Below are positions 12,400-25,308 of a stretch of DNA of 64,000 nucleotides, one piece after another (positions within the stretch are counted from its first letter, which is position 1; the number at the start of each line of letters is the position of its first letter). The notes below the pieces were generated by a model. The model had not been told where the DNA came from. It worked only from the letters and a program-made list of their open reading frames with translations, and ran no database searches. Location: the NCBI GenBank assembly GCA_003550325.1, contig QKWP01001883.1:15665-79664 (forward strand), in the 5' to 3' direction. Made by a program: the position numbers and the translations under genes. The DNA comes from Gigaspora rosea (Eukaryota > Glomeromycota > Glomeromycetes > Diversisporales > Gigasporaceae).

Positions 12400-12720
12400 T
12401 TTTCCGAAAATACCTTTTCACCGAAGTAGTAATACTGAAAATCCCGTTTTACTAATAATATATAAATGGGCCCATGTCATTTCACAAACAATCAATTCAC
12501 CAACAGATTTTTTTCACCGACAACTATTTCACCGCAAGTTTTTTTAAAAATTGCACTAACTTTACCTCTAATTCTAAACCTGACCCTAACGACAATCGGA
12601 ATTATTTTGTCGGTGAAATAAACTGTAGGTGAACTAATTATCGGTGAACTAATTGTAGGTAAAGTGATTGAACAGAACTCGAAATTGTCTTGTCGGGAAA
12701 AAGGGATATCGGAGTTATGG
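12400..12720. repeat. Element rich in TTCACCGA / TCGGTGAA palindromic words
   Basis: At least seven forward or inverted variants of ttcaccga, ccgaaa and tcggtgaa occur: plus orientation at 12418-12535, inverse at 12610-12660. A cctgaccctaac tract lies between the two clusters. This is the same architecture as the defined MITEs of this window. Ends and a target duplication could not be fixed. The plus-strand frame at 12664-12876 overlaps its right side and is not supported as a gene. Confidence 0.45.
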
Positions 12721-13339
12721 AGTCGGAGAATAGCATTTCAAATAACATTTCGGGAGTTGAGTTTCGGGAAAGGCGGGAAAAGCAAAAAAATTGTACCTTG
12801 TAATTTTAAGAACAGATGTAACATAGAAATCGAAACGAAGCCATTTTTTGCGAGAAAACATGAAAATTTCATCTAGGAAACTACCTTCTGTGGAAATGTT
12901 CCTTGTGGCATTTTGATAACCCTAAGTTATCTATCCTGATCATGAAATTTGATTGGCCAAAAATTACAGGGTACAATTTTTTTGTGGATACACTACCTAA
13001 GTCTATCACTACCCAGAGCCCATATAACAACCATTTTCCCAACAACTAAAATATGAGACTCATTCAATAGATTGGTGATAAAATTTTAATTAGTTGCTTA
13101 CTGAATAATTGACAAAGAGTTTTCAAAAACCTCATTCAATGGTCAAAAATGTATTGGAAATGTGCCGGGAATCATCGGAAAGTATTTTTAACCGTAACAA
13201 ATTGTGTAACAATATATGAAAATTGGTAAAATCCTAATTGTTATTTTGTGAAATTTTCGTTAATCAATAAAAGTTACTCAACCACTGATTGAGGTCTTTA
13301 TTTTGATCTATCCTCGCAATTGAGCATCATTAAGTTATT

Positions 13340-13499
13340 TTTTTTTTTTTTTAAAGAGAGGTCTTTCCTCTATATCTTTATTAATAGTTATTATTCACTT
13401 AATTACAAATGTATAATTACTATTCTAGGGAGATAGGGGTAAGAGCTAGTTTACTCTCGACCAATTCTTTGCTAGATTGGTCGGAGACCTCTAGTCTGT
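13340..13499 (-). mobile_element. Retroposed short sequence (5'-truncated LINE or SINE), 16-bp target duplication
   Basis: A T-run at the left edge (a poly-A tail on the minus strand) is followed by about 145 bp of unique sequence. The insert is flanked by an exact 16-bp direct repeat, gcatcattaagttatt, at 13324-13339 and 13500-13515. A poly-A end plus a long target duplication is the signature of target-primed reverse transcription. There is no coding capacity. The parental element is not identified. Confidence 0.8.
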
Positions 13500-13953
13500 G
13501 CATCATTAAGTTATTATACAGTTGATTTTATTTAGAATAGTAATATATATTACATTATAATAATGTGCACTATTTCGATTACGCATCTAGGGGAATTAAA
13601 ACTTCGATCACTAGAAAATTGCTAACAAAAACGAATTGTCATTTTGATAAAAAAGAAGACAATCTTTTTTCATAGAGTTATTCTGATTGGTTAAAATAAT
13701 CTGATACTATAGTAACTCTAGAGTATAAACCACTCAATTTGATCTTCATAACACTGTAATCTTTGAGTGATTGGCATAAACCTTATGATAACATCTCCGC
13801 CTCTTAGAGTTAGCATTAGTAACAGGGAATAAACTTTAGTGTATGTTTTTTGTTGCACTGAGATATTAATTTTCAAAATTACATTATTGATATAAGTCAA
13901 TTAAAGATGATAATCAGAACGCCATTAAAAAACCTATCATTTTGATTAAACAT

Positions 13954-14117
13954 AATGGATTGGAATCGTTAACCGCATAAAAAATTTTTCATAGCGCCGG
14001 GCCGAATTATGTTGATCATGGGCCAGGGAAATTTAATGTCAGCTAAATTGAACGGTTAATGCGGTTAAACAATTAAACAGTTAAGAAAAATTTTAAGAGG
14101 TTCTACTGTAGTCCCTA
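13954..14117. mobile_element. hAT-type MITE, TAACCGNTTAA-rich family, copy 1
   Basis: This shares its whole length with the element at 27416-27575 (core gaattatgttgatcatgggc). Its right end is ...GTCCCTA, and its left end AATGGATTGGAA is a decayed TAGGGATTGGAA. The flanks TTAAACAT (13946-13953) and CTAAACAT (14118-14125) form an 8-bp duplication with one mismatch. Copies of gttaacc/ggttaa fill both sub-terminal regions. Length 164 bp. Confidence 0.75.
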
Positions 14118-14129
14118 CTAAACATCAAA

Positions 14130-15260
14130 ATGCGTTCCATTGCATTCAGATAATTAAGCCCAATACCAAATTTAATCTCCGGAATATCGACCCAAAGAAA
14201 AATAAAAGAAATCACTAATCTGGTTAGGTTCGATTAGGCTTAGATATTAAACAATATGATTGTTGATCAGAATTAACAGATCGGTTTAAACTATACACTT
14301 GCCTAACCCAAAAGCAACCTGACGCAGGCGTTTGATCTAATATTAAAGTACAACATATGTACATTAATATCGTTGCATATTACTAAACCAATTGAAATAC
14401 ATAAGCAAATCCCAAAAACAACATAAACAATTTCTGGATTATAATATTATTTTACTACCAGGTTGAGTTTTTTTTGAATTATTTGTGAAACATAAGCACT
14501 TTATTAATATACAAATATATATTTAAATATTTATATTTAGTTTATATTATTTATTAATATTAAATTATTTAATGAACTATCCCGTTTGACTAGTTGTAGG
14601 TTATGGCTTTCACTCATATTTTTAATTCAAATTCAGTAGGGAAATAGCTTCCGCCAGACAATTAGTAAAATGGAAGAAAAGCACGTAACACATTATTTAT
14701 TTATTTGAATTTACCTCTTATTCCTGCTGCTACTGTATTATAATTATTAAAATTTGATAAAAAAAAAATAATAGTATAATAACAACAGCATCAAAGTTTT
14801 TGTATCATATTTGGTTTTTTTTTTCTGTAATAATAATAATAATAATAATAAATCAAGAAGATATTTTCTTAAACTTTGAATATAATCGTTATCAAAAACC
14901 TATATAAGGATAAATTTTTGGGGTCTTTTCGAAAAAAAAAAAAAAAAAAAATTAAATATGAAATTTAAGGTTAAAACTTGATTTAATGTTCGTGTTGGAA
15001 GTAAAATTAGTTAGTTATTATTATATTTCAAATTCGTAAATATTTTGACTTCTAAATTTCAAACAAAAAAAAAAACCATAAGACCAGCCTATAAATTAAT
15101 CTTTATTCAAAGTGAAAGAAATTCTCGCTCTATTTCTAAGTTAGTAGAAATAGAAATACTATTATTTCTGCTTTATATTCTGATATTGATATTTTCACTT
15201 GCTCATCCGTTATTATCAGTTCACACATTGCCTGATATCATACTTCATTCGTGTCTATTT
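14130..15260. other. Intergenic DNA without a supported gene
   Basis: This is AT-rich with an (ATA)n tract at about 14829-14851. The 72-residue frame at 15045-15263 shows no family resemblance. Nothing else is supported. Confidence 0.45.
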
Positions 15261-15269
15261 TAGAGAATA

Positions 15270-15815
15270 AGGCTTACCCGGGTAACCCGTATATGCATCT
15301 TTTAACCGGGTCATAGTTATGCTATTCGGATAACCCGGATAGAAATAAATATACATTACATTACATGAGAATCATGCAACAATCTCAATGGACGAATATC
15401 ACAAGAAATTTATGCCCACAAATTTTATTCTAATATACTGCTTTTAATATCACTAATAATAATACTTTATGGGTTATCAATGGGGCATAGTTGGTGACTA
15501 CAAAGTAGTCAGTCAAAAGTTGATGAACTTTTAGAAAAAAAGTTTTTTTGAAAATATAGTCTGTATTTTGGATCGTTACTTCATTGCCTCTATATTTTCT
15601 TATACCAATTCTGGTTTAAAGGTTGTCTATAATCACATAAAAGGCTAAGAAAAAGTTATATCCTGGGCAGTTGGTATAAGCCCAGGTTATAAAATTGATT
15701 TATGCTCTTCGATCTTGATATAGTGACCAGAGTATAAATTCCTATATAACCATAACCGGGTTAGCCAGGTCAACCGGATCATTTGAGATTAACCGGAGTT
15801 AAATTTTATACCAGG
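15270..15815. repeat. Element with ACCCGGGT / AACCGGGTT words at both ends
   Basis: The left cluster (15275-15345) has acccgggtaacccg, aaccgggtc and ataacccggat. The right cluster (15745-15800) has aaccgggttagcc, tcaaccggat and attaaccgg. Both ends carry a form of aggctta (15268, 15813). The spacer of about 400 bp is non-coding. It looks like a larger palindrome-filled MITE, with no certain target duplication. Confidence 0.4.
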
Positions 15816-16380
15816 CTTAATATCTAGTCTATTTATCATATTTAGCATTTAACAGCGATAGCAAATTAATTTCAAAATAAATGATCGATAAATCCTATTA
15901 TTTTTAAAGTATATACATAATTGTTTACCGGTAGATATTTATCGAAAAAAAAAACATTTTTTGTACGCAATTAGAAAATAAAATTTTTAAACTTTCACTT
16001 ATATTTGAAATAAGTAAATTCTGAACCCAAATAAAGTTATTCTTATTCAGTAAATATTCCTGAATAGCCTACTTTAAATACGTAGAATAATAAATATTAT
16101 ACTCATTTTGAGTTCTATATTAAAACCAATAAATTAGAAACAATTTTAATTAATGATGTTCTTGTATTAGAAGATATAACAAAGATTTTGATTACATATC
16201 TATTCATTGCATATATATTTTCGAAATATATTAATGAAATAAAAAAAAATTTCAACACTATCTATTAAATTCAATGTTGGGTTTAAAGAAAGCTTCTACT
16301 TCAAAAAAAATAGTAACAATCCCTATAATCGCTGTATATCAAATAACAACTTATAATGAAGCGAACGAGATAACGAGATA

Positions 16381-16418
16381 GTCGTTGCTGGGAATCAAAC
16401 CCACCAACAGACAACGAC
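16381..16418 (-). other. tRNA-like minihelix (acceptor plus T-arm), possible tRNA relic
   Basis: On the minus strand GTCGTTG (16418-16412) can pair with CAACGAC (16387-16381). Between them lies GTGGG-TTTGATT-CCCAG, which resembles a T-stem/T-loop and a B-box (GGTTTGATTCC). The D and anticodon arms of a normal tRNA are not present between the paired ends, so this is at best a deleted tRNA or a tRNA-derived repeat. Confidence 0.25.
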
Positions 16419-16638
16419 TTTACACACTTAATACTCGAGAGTGGATTTCTAAGAATAAAAACTGTAGGAACAAAACTCCGCATCATATTAAGCCCAAAAC
16501 CCGTTTTTCTTAAAAAAATAAAAAAAGAAATTATCAAATAGAAGCAATAAAATCGATAAACTTCATAGTAAGCCTCAAAAATATCATAAATACATTTTCA
16601 TAGTATCTGCGAAAGAGTCCCAATCTTTATTACATTTA

Positions 16639-16728
16639 TTATAAATTTTTCTTATTATTTTATTATAAATTTTTCTTATTATTTTATTCTAAATTTTTCT
16701 TATTATTTTATTTTAAATTTTTCTTATT
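16639..16728. repeat. 24-bp minisatellite, four copies
   Basis: The unit ttNtaaatttttcttattat plus tttta is repeated head to tail about four times with one variable position. Confidence 0.85.
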
Positions 16729-18028
16729 AAAAAAGAAAAACGTAAAAGGAACATTACCGTTCTGCAAAATAATAATATAAATAACTAATTGATTGACTAA
16801 AGCTCTGGGTGGAGTACATTCTTTAACCGAACAATAAAACGTCTAGACATTATTAACCATCTAGCATTTCATATAGTAACCGGGGCCTTATTCAAGAACT
16901 CCATTTTTTAAATTGAATAATATCGTGGGTACTGTGTAAGGAACCGGGTACTATATGTGGGGGATATACCATATGAAAGTAATAATTTAAATATAGTCAT
17001 ACCCGAGTATTATTCAAGAATTAAGCCAGATGGGTGGGGGTCTTAATCAAGGAGGGTATTATTTGTTTGAGATAATTTATGCAGTGCAAGACGGTAGTTA
17101 TTGTAGAGGCTTAACGGTGCATGCCTTGTCGCTAGCAACAATAACAAAAGTCACCAGGACAAGCTTAACGTTACACCCAGAAGAATTAAATAAATCAAAA
17201 AAATGGTTTAGAGGCCTAACGGTGTATGTTTTAAAGTGCTAAAAAAAAAAAAAATCAAATAGGGATTGTGTAAACGTAGGTCAGCATCACACTATTGCAT
17301 CGCGTAATAGGTAGTAATCACAGACATTTTTTAATATTGCGTGAAATGAAAAAAAAATCTGTAATTAAAATTAATGTTATTCAGTCGAGTCTTTAGTAGA
17401 TGAATAATCAGTTATCATCTACGACACGACTGATAACTAGCACTTATTACTTACGGGTAAACGTAATTCGCATAATTTTCTTTAAAATGCACATCATTTG
17501 GCCAAAAGTTTAAATTCTACAATATATTGTATATAAAATGCTCATTATCACGTTTTATACGGACCAAACTTTAATAATGACACTTAGAGAATAATGAAAA
17601 AAGTGCATTTATGGGATAAAGAGGCTACACATTTAGATAGGTTTCACTGCAATTAGATCCTCTATAAGTGCACATTTCTATAATTTTCCTGACAAATACA
17701 CTTATGGAGAATACTATAAATACTCTTCGCAAAAATTAACGCAAATAAATAGGCTAAATGAAATGTTTGGTAAATATTCATATAGTTTAAGATTTGTAAG
17801 ATTTGTCCATGTATTTTTTATAGTTCAATCATTTTATCCATGAAGATGTAAATAGTAAGTGATTGATGAATTTAAAAATAACCTAAAATTTAATTAACTT
17901 TTATCAAATCAATAAAAATATTTTTATACAAAAAAGTAAATGAGATTGAAAGAATATCTATATCTTACTACTGTATATAATGCATTTGAAAGCCTGCTTA
18001 TTAAATTTCTTTATGATAAATCTGTTGT

Positions 18029-18104
18029 TATTCAACATCGAAACCTTTATTCAACATCGAAACCTTTATTCAACATCAAAACCTTTATTCAACATCGAAA
18101 CTTT
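18029..18104. repeat. 19-bp minisatellite, four copies
   Basis: The unit tattcaacatcgaaacctt is repeated four times with one or two substitutions. Confidence 0.9.
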
Positions 18105-18500
18105 ATTGCGTAAGAAGAGTATAATTCTGTACTAAAGTTCATTAAATGCAATTTTGGAATTGTTAAAAATTGTTACTAGGTCAAAGCAACATTTAGCTAA
18201 AGTTGAACCAAATTTGCCAGTATGTCCTGTTAGTAGAATGTATAAAAATTATTGCAATACAAAAAAATTTTTCTAATTTAATTGTATATAAAATATAGTT
18301 GTAAAGATAAATATAAAAAAGTAGCTGCAAATATATAAAATATAAAATTGACTTGTGAAAATAGCTATTATTCTAACAATTATGCATATAATAATTAGTG
18401 TAGCTAGAATATATAACTAGAATATATAAATTATAGCTATGTGAAGTATTGTAGCTTAAATTGAATTCAAGCATTTCATTTTAAAATCTAATATATATAA

Positions 18501-18755
18501 GGTGGTCTAATGATCAGAATCAAATAATTTTTATGTCATTTGATTCGTCTCGATGAGATGATTCGAATGGTACAAAGCTCACCCGATTCTGATCATTGGA
18601 TCACAAGATATCACGATCATTTGCCAGCTTAAACTTCGTCAAAATTCCCTCAAGGATCGTTTTTGTGCAGCATATAATCGATGATATATCGTGATCCAGC
18701 GATCAGAATAGGTTGGTTAAAAATCATTTTATTCTGATTACTGGATCACACGAGA
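18501..18755. repeat. Element with TGATCAGAAT / ATTCTGATCA words
   Basis: The inverted words aatgatcagaatca (18509), cgattctgatcattggatcac (18585), gtgatccagcgatcagaat (18691) and attctgattactggatcac (18732) form two nested inverted pairs. It is non-coding and has the palindrome-filled architecture of the other small elements. Ends are not defined. Confidence 0.4.
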
Positions 18756-18759
18756 TATC

Positions 18760-20120
18760 ATCAATTCTTCAAATTACCCCACCTCTCTAAAATTAAAACT
18801 TTTGATATGATGTATAATCCTATTTAATGTCATTTTAATAAAAGATGTTATACTACTAATTTTATATAAAATAACTCTAAATCATGCACAAAGTTTAATA
18901 CAAAAAAAATAAGAAAGAATTTTAATATTAAATAAATAAGTTTTTATATTAGTTGTTTTAACTTCGTCAAATTACCCCTTTCTACTTTATATATTTTTCC
19001 AATTTTGGCAGTCTCATCAAGACTTTATTTGATTTCAAATTATATAATAGCTATGCTTAATATTGATCTAATTTTAAGTTTGACATCACCTGGTTTTCAT
19101 CATATGTTATCCAAGTGTGACTTGCTGCATTAGTATACAAACTATACCAAGAAGCCACACTATAAAAAGTACATTCCCTCCAAGAAGTCTTACAATAAAG
19201 AGAATGTACTTCTATAGGGATGGAAAAAATAATACTAAAACTAAAAGGGATAGAAAAAAGAGAAAAAGAGAATAATGAATAACATACAAAAAAAAAAACC
19301 TTAAAAAGAAAAAAAAATAAAAAAATAAAAAATCTCTATAGAAGAGTAAACTGTGGCACCATTATAACCTGTGCTAGATTTAAAATAAAAATTATATACT
19401 ATATGCAATATTTGTATATCCCTATTGTAAAGCTTTGTCTTATTATTAAATTTTTCTTTCTAACTGTACAGTTATATCTCTTTAACTATGAATATCATTT
19501 ACTGTTACATGGAGTAGCATTGTATTATGACCAAAACAGATACATAGTTGCATTCTACTAAGTTCGTAAAAAGTAAACAATACTGATCTTTTGACAGAAG
19601 TAAGCTATTTGACCACTTTTTCAGAAAAATTTTGAAAGAAAGGTAGAAAAATGGAGAAGACAAGAGTTACTTGTATCAAATTTAAAAAAAGTATATTTGA
19701 AAACTTTATTTTTTGTTATTCCTCATTGTTTTGCACAGATTACTTTGTCAACAGAAAACCTTTTTAGTCTTACCAATATTTTTAATACAAGAACACCATC
19801 TACTGCTAGTTATCTTGTAAAAGAATATTTTTGGCTTGCATACCAAATATACAAAAAAGTCTCTAAAAACAGTAAGTTGACCTTTATAAAAACCATTTTT
19901 TGTGTTACAGTATTCTACTATACATTAAGAGTAAAGGGTATATAGATCATTTTTATTAATAAATAAGTAGCAAAAAATATTTTTACTGTGAATTAAAAAG
20001 TTATTACCAGTTATATATAAAAGTTAATTTTTTACTATATAAATTAACATCTGATATATCATTATAAATTATAAACTCTTTCCGACGATCACTTGTACAT
20101 ATAATTCCTAAAAACTTTTT
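18760..20120. other. Intergenic DNA without a supported gene
   Basis: This is AT-rich. A small inverted pair (aaagtacattccct at about 19167 and agagaatgtactt at about 19199) is visible. The 82-residue frame at 19697-19945 has no recognised similarity. Confidence 0.4.
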
Positions 20121-20139
20121 TACTTAAAACTAAGATAAG

Positions 20140-21190
20140 CCGGAGACTTTTGAGAAATCCTGTAAGACGGCATCCATTATTTAGGGATAGAGATCATAGA
20201 CTATCTGCTAGTAGCTTCAGAGTTCATCACTTACCGCGGGGACGGCACTTGTCGTTTAGAGGCAAAGTTCATAGATTGCCTGCCGACAGGCTTAGAGTTT
20301 ATCACTTACCGAAAAATCTAGTACCAGAGTCAGCTCCCAAAAGGGTGGAACAAGGAAATGATGAGTTTTCTGTTAAAGAAGAACACACTCTCATTTAAAA
20401 CTACAAGTGGAAACTTCCTAATACTCCTCTCACCTTCCTGCCAGTTTTTTTCCAAAATTTTCAGCAAAAAGTGGCGATTTGGCTTACCCCCTTCAAACGA
20501 TCGGCAGTGTTTACTTTTCCAAATTCGGACGGACCCAGTAGAATGCAACCACGTGACGTGTTTGTTTATGAATACAGTTTCGGCGCTACTCCATACGATG
20601 TTGCTCCAGTCGGATGGTTCAGGGACATCCAAGGTTGGACGTATAGTCAGAAGAAAATATTAGTTAAAGCATTGCTTTATAGTAGAGATATACAATAGTT
20701 GCAATTGTTATATAATTTTTATTCAACCTACCATGGGTTATAATAGTGTATTCCTTTTTCCTTTTTCCATTAGTTTTTGTTTTTTTTTTTTGTTAGACTA
20801 GCCTTCGTGCTTTACCATGTGGTTTTTTTTCTTTTTTGTTTTCCTCTTCCATTTTTCGTTTTTGTTCTTTTTTCTTTTTGTATTCTCGTTTTCTTGGCTT
20901 TGATCTTTTTTTATTTACCCCCTCTCCTTATTGTCCTTAGTAAATTCCTTGTTAGTTAAAGGAATATGAAGGAGAGAAAAAGCCATTTTGGTGTGGCACT
21001 TAGGCTAGTTTAACATAGCCTCTAGTTTTTAGATTCGTCTTCAAATTAGTATAGCAGGTTGTACTTGGGCACCGTTAAGGCAGCTGGGTAATATCAGATT
21101 TGCAAATTAGGAGTAAACAAGTGTATTATGTAGCGATATACTTAGTATCTTAATAAAATACTGGCGAAACTGCCTAAGTGAAAAAAAAAC
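20140..21190 (+). other. Possible 3' part of an unidentified retroelement or gene relic
   Basis: The base composition is more GC-rich than the surroundings. Frame 20150-20398 encodes a basic repeat (SFRVHHLPRGRHL, RLRVYHLPKN). Frame 20471-20698 encodes a 75-residue coding-like tail (PRDVFVYEYSFGATPYD, VGWFRDIQGW). About 480 bp of non-coding sequence follows, with an aataaaat signal near 21153 and an A-run at 21180. This looks like a 3' end with a poly-A tail, possibly a 5'-truncated retrotransposon. I do not recognise either protein segment. Confidence 0.35.
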
Positions 21191-21676
21191 TATATAAATT
21201 AATATTTATATATTAAGTAAAATTGTTTATAATAAAAAATTACATATATTCTAAAAATTTTATTAATTTTGAATGAAATTTGATAAAGTTTTTATAGTAT
21301 TAACTTTGTAGAGGTGGGTCTATTCTGTGGGGTGATCACAAATTGGCCAATAAAATCATACATAACATAAATAAATTAGGGTTGCAAATATAAAAACAAC
21401 TATATCTATGTTCTACTAGACAAATTTTAATAATTCAATCATCATTAAAATCAGAAAAATCTCCTTTATAATTTTATTTAAAAATTTAAAAGGTTATTTA
21501 ATAAAAATTTCTTTATTATTAAATAAAAAATTTTTTAGCAACTAGTTTATTAATAGAAATGATCTACTTCTACCTTTAAGTATAGACAATGTTTTAACAA
21601 AATTTTTGTTTTTCTTAAATAGGAAAATTTGGTTCAAGTAATATCAGAAAAAGTATAATTACTGTTAAATTTAATA

Positions 21677-22087
21677 TAGTGCTAGAAGCCTATATTCAAC
21701 AGTTATACAAAGTATTTTAATTTTTTAAATGGCTATAACTTTTTATTTGAGAGGTTTTAAAAAATCTAACTAGTGACTTTGTAAAACTATATTAGCTCTA
21801 TATATATGCCAAATATCTTGTCAAAATTTTATTACTATAAAAAGTTGATGCATTTTGAAAATTTAAATTTTATATATAAATTTATAAATTTATATAAAAT
21901 TTCAATTTTCAAAATGTATCAACTTTTTATAGTAATTAATTTTGAAAGATATTTGGCACATATATAGAGCTAATATAGCTTTACAAAGTCACTAGTTAGA
22001 TTTTTTAAAACCTCTTAGATAAAAAGTTATAGCTATTTAAAAAATTAAACACTTTGTATAACTGTTAAATATAGGCTTCTAGTACTA
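21677..22087. mobile_element. 411-bp nearly perfect palindromic MITE, TA-flanked
   Basis: The arms of about 190 bp are inverted copies of each other, e.g. tagtgctagaagcctatatt at the left and its inverse at the right. TA lies just outside both ends (21675-21676, 22088-22089). The centre is AT-rich around 21875. It is non-coding and mariner-like by TA flanks. Confidence 0.75.
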
Positions 22088-22315
22088 TAACTTATATATA
22101 AAGTAAATTCAATTTTGTTTTAACTTAGAGTATTCTCAAACAATATATTTAATAAAATTAACTAGTAATTAAAATAGTACCTAATCCATTTTTGAGAACT
22201 TATAATATATAGATATTAAAAACTAATATCATAAATAATAATAGAGAAATACTGCCAGTATTTTACTATAGTTTTTTGGTATTTTTACTATAATTATATA
22301 AAATTTCTATTTATA

Positions 22316-22596
22316 GGGGTCGTCTAAAGCCATGTCCATCACATGACATAGAGCCAATAGGATTGTTTATTTTGATCAACACAGATCAGCCCGAAGAGAC
22401 AAAAGCAGCAAAAAAAAAGCGAAAGTCACAAAAATACAAGAAACAACAGTCTAAACCCATCGTGGTGCATTAATAAAAATGTCAGGAGGACAATTTTACT
22501 ATAAGACATGCCCTAACTCTAACCCCAAACTAACCCTTACCCTAACTTTAATTAAAAAATCAAAAACACGTGATTGGACACGGCTTTAGACGTCCC
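22316..22596. mobile_element. GGGGTC-family MITE, 8-bp target duplication TATTTATA
   Basis: The ends are GGGGTCGTCTAAAGCC and ...GGCTTTAGACGTCCC. The exact 8-bp direct repeat TATTTATA flanks it at 22308-22315 and 22597-22604. The interior shares long blocks with 38638-38920 (acaagaaac.a.tgtctaaac, aaaatgtcagg.gga). It contains a ccctaactctaacccc tract. Length 281 bp, non-coding. Confidence 0.85.
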
Positions 22597-22609
22597 TATT
22601 TATAGTATG

Positions 22610-25300
22610 TATTATAATATTTCTAATTCTAACTCTAACCTTAATCTAATACTAAAAGCTAATAAATACCATATATTTCTGAAAATAATCTACTTTTTTG
22701 GCCAAAAAGTTATACAAAAAACGTAAGGATAGCTTATTTTCAAATTGTTAAATTTTTTGAAAAATTAAAAATTATACTAATAAAAAGTTGTTCAAATACC
22801 ACCAAATTTTTATTATAAGTGTATTTTGATGTGTTGAACAACTTTAATTAATAGCACTTTTGAGATTTACTTAATAAAATTTGGACTTTTGTATGTAGCA
22901 ACTGCTAATGATTTCTTAAAAATTTTTAAATAAATGATGAGGGTAACTTCTTTTGGAGATAGTTTATTTTTTGGAAACATATAGTAAACTTCTTTTAGCT
23001 TCTAATTAAAAGTTTTTTAATTTTAATAGTAGTTAAATTATAAAATTAGTTTGATAGATTTCAAATACTTGGAATTAAAAAAGAAAATAAACAAATTTAC
23101 AATTATATAAAGAATTATTATTTATAAATTTTTGTATCTTTTAAACCATAATGTGAGCAAATTTGTTTGCTTAAAGTTTTTTTTAATCTATTATTGTAAA
23201 TTTTTTTAAAATTTTATTAAACTATAACTCTATATTCCCAAAACTAAAATAAAAATATATTGTATGTTATAGTTGCAGTTTTAAGCATTTTCTATTTTTA
23301 TCTTTTTAAATTAAAAAGCTATAGCTTTGAAATTTTTATTATCATATAATATTTTACTTAGTAGCCATTCCTATTCATATATGGTATGATCACTCTATCT
23401 CAATTCTAATTGGTTAATTTTTTTTAATTTCAAAATGTTTATTTTGAAACTTAGAACCTTTTTATTTAAGATATTAGAGCTATTGATAACCCATATAGGG
23501 ATTTACTGGTATTTGTTACATAAACAAGAATACAACTAGCTATATATACACTTTTGGTATTTAATTTAAATAGTTCACTCTAAGGTTCTATATTAGCTGC
23601 AGGATCAGGGCATCTAGTACAGAGGTCATGCTTTGTTTTTTTTAGCAAAAATATCAAATTTAAAAAGCAAAAAAACAGGGTTTGGCAATTATTATAGTCC
23701 AATTTGAATAAACTTTTTTTTAAAATGAAGCTCTTAATGAGACAAAAAAAAAGTTCATTCAATTCTAATTACTGAATCAAAAGTTATTTAAGTAAATATA
23801 GTTTTGTTATTTTTAGCAAATTAGATCAAAATTGGCCAAAATTCAGTTATAACCTATAAGAGATGTCCAGGGTTCTCTAGCTACCATACCTGCAATCCAA
23901 CTACAAGAATTGTTTATTTAAATCCTCTGATCTCTGTTCCTTCTGCCAATTTATTCTGTATTACTAGTACAACCCTTCAATATATTAGTTAGTCAAAGTT
24001 TATACTAGATGCTTATTCATTGTTCTTTGAACCTAGCCAGGTAATTCTGGTTCTGTTATTCTTGATAGAAAACTTAATAAAGTAGTACCTGTTCTCATTT
24101 AGTTATTCAACTACACTTTGGCAAGGGGCGCATTTGCTAAGGCTTATACTTTGGTTAAGAATTACTTTAAACTATTACTATTTAGTATTCAAAATTTCAG
24201 ACTCAAACACTGTTCTTATAAGAACAGCATAATAGTTATTAGTGTTCTCAACCTATTGCTTATATTCTCATTTATGCTAACTAACAAAAAAAAAAACAAA
24301 AAAAAATTAAAATTATATAAAATATATTGAAATATAACTTATGTACCTTTTTTCACTCTATATTATAATAACTAATGAACTAATTTTCTAATAAAAGCAT
24401 AAATAGTATCAGTTAAACATCTAAATATGAAAATGCATTAGAGCATATTTTTTCATTCATTCTATAGTAATTATATATAAGTTCAACTAAATAACTTTGA
24501 TAATAATTATTATAATTAGTCATATTTATTTATTTCTATTTGATATAATAATATTATATAGTTACTAATTACTATGAGAACACTATTTTTATTTTATTGT
24601 TCTCAAAAAAATTTTAATAGAGAACAGTAAAAAATTTTACTGTTTATAAATTTAAAATAGTATTCTCATAAAAACTCCGAGAATACTAATTTTGAACACT
24701 GCTATCATATCTACTTTTGCTTTTGTGAAATTCACCAATCCTAGTACTCATCCTCTTTTTTAAACTACCAATCTAGTTACCTGAAAGGATTAGTTAGCTA
24801 GGCTTTAAATACCTTTTCTTGATTTATTCTTCTATAATATATGCTCTTTTCTCTGATACAACTTTATAATCAGATTGGTATGATCTCTTTGCTATAAAGG
24901 CTCTTGCCTATTCATTTTCGGTTTAGTTACTATTAAAAGCTAGCTACTTTTTACTTGAGTCTTGACAAGCTTATTTTTACCTCATAGTGATTTTAGAAGT
25001 TCTGTGCTAGCATTATACTAGCTTTTGAAATTTAGTATAATCCAGGTTACAGATTCTATGTTTTGAATATGGCAGAGCTATGCAGTCATACTATAATGCA
25101 GATATTGTAATATTAATAGTATAATCATCTTTTGTAGGATTCTAACTTGGAACCTTTCTAATTACATAAGCTTAAAAAGATGAACTACATTATGTCGCTA
25201 CACCCCTCTAATTGGTTAATATACCAACTAATATTTATAATATGAGTAAATTTATTCATTGCCTCATGCGATGTGCCTTATATATTGCTCTGCCAATCAA
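22610..25300. other. Intergenic DNA without a supported gene
   Basis: This is very AT-rich. The 60- and 70-residue frames at 23580-23762 and 24118-24330 are low-complexity and unsupported. No structured repeat with definable ends was found. Confidence 0.4.
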
Positions 25301-25308
25301 ATTTCAAG

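Larger units (their letters stand above)
15830..18490. other. Intergenic DNA without a supported gene
   Basis: The sequence is AT-rich. A slightly GC-richer part at 16850-17240 contains two imperfect copies of tagaggcttaacggtgNatg (about 17104 and 17210) inside a 70-residue frame (17030-17242) that matches nothing I recognise. Small tandem repeats are listed separately. Confidence 0.4.

Noticed and set aside
15270..15815. hAT assignment from TAAGG-like start
   Set aside because: The flanking 8 bases do not match, so no target duplication supports it.
16639..18104. Possible CRISPR arrays at the 24-bp and 19-bp repeats
   Set aside because: The repeats are head to tail without spacers, in a eukaryotic genome; they are minisatellites.
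20330..20632. 100-residue minus-strand frame and 101-residue plus frame 20358-20663
   Set aside because: Overlapping frames in the same GC-richer segment. Only the 20150-20398 and 20471-20698 frames look coding-like, and even these are unproven.
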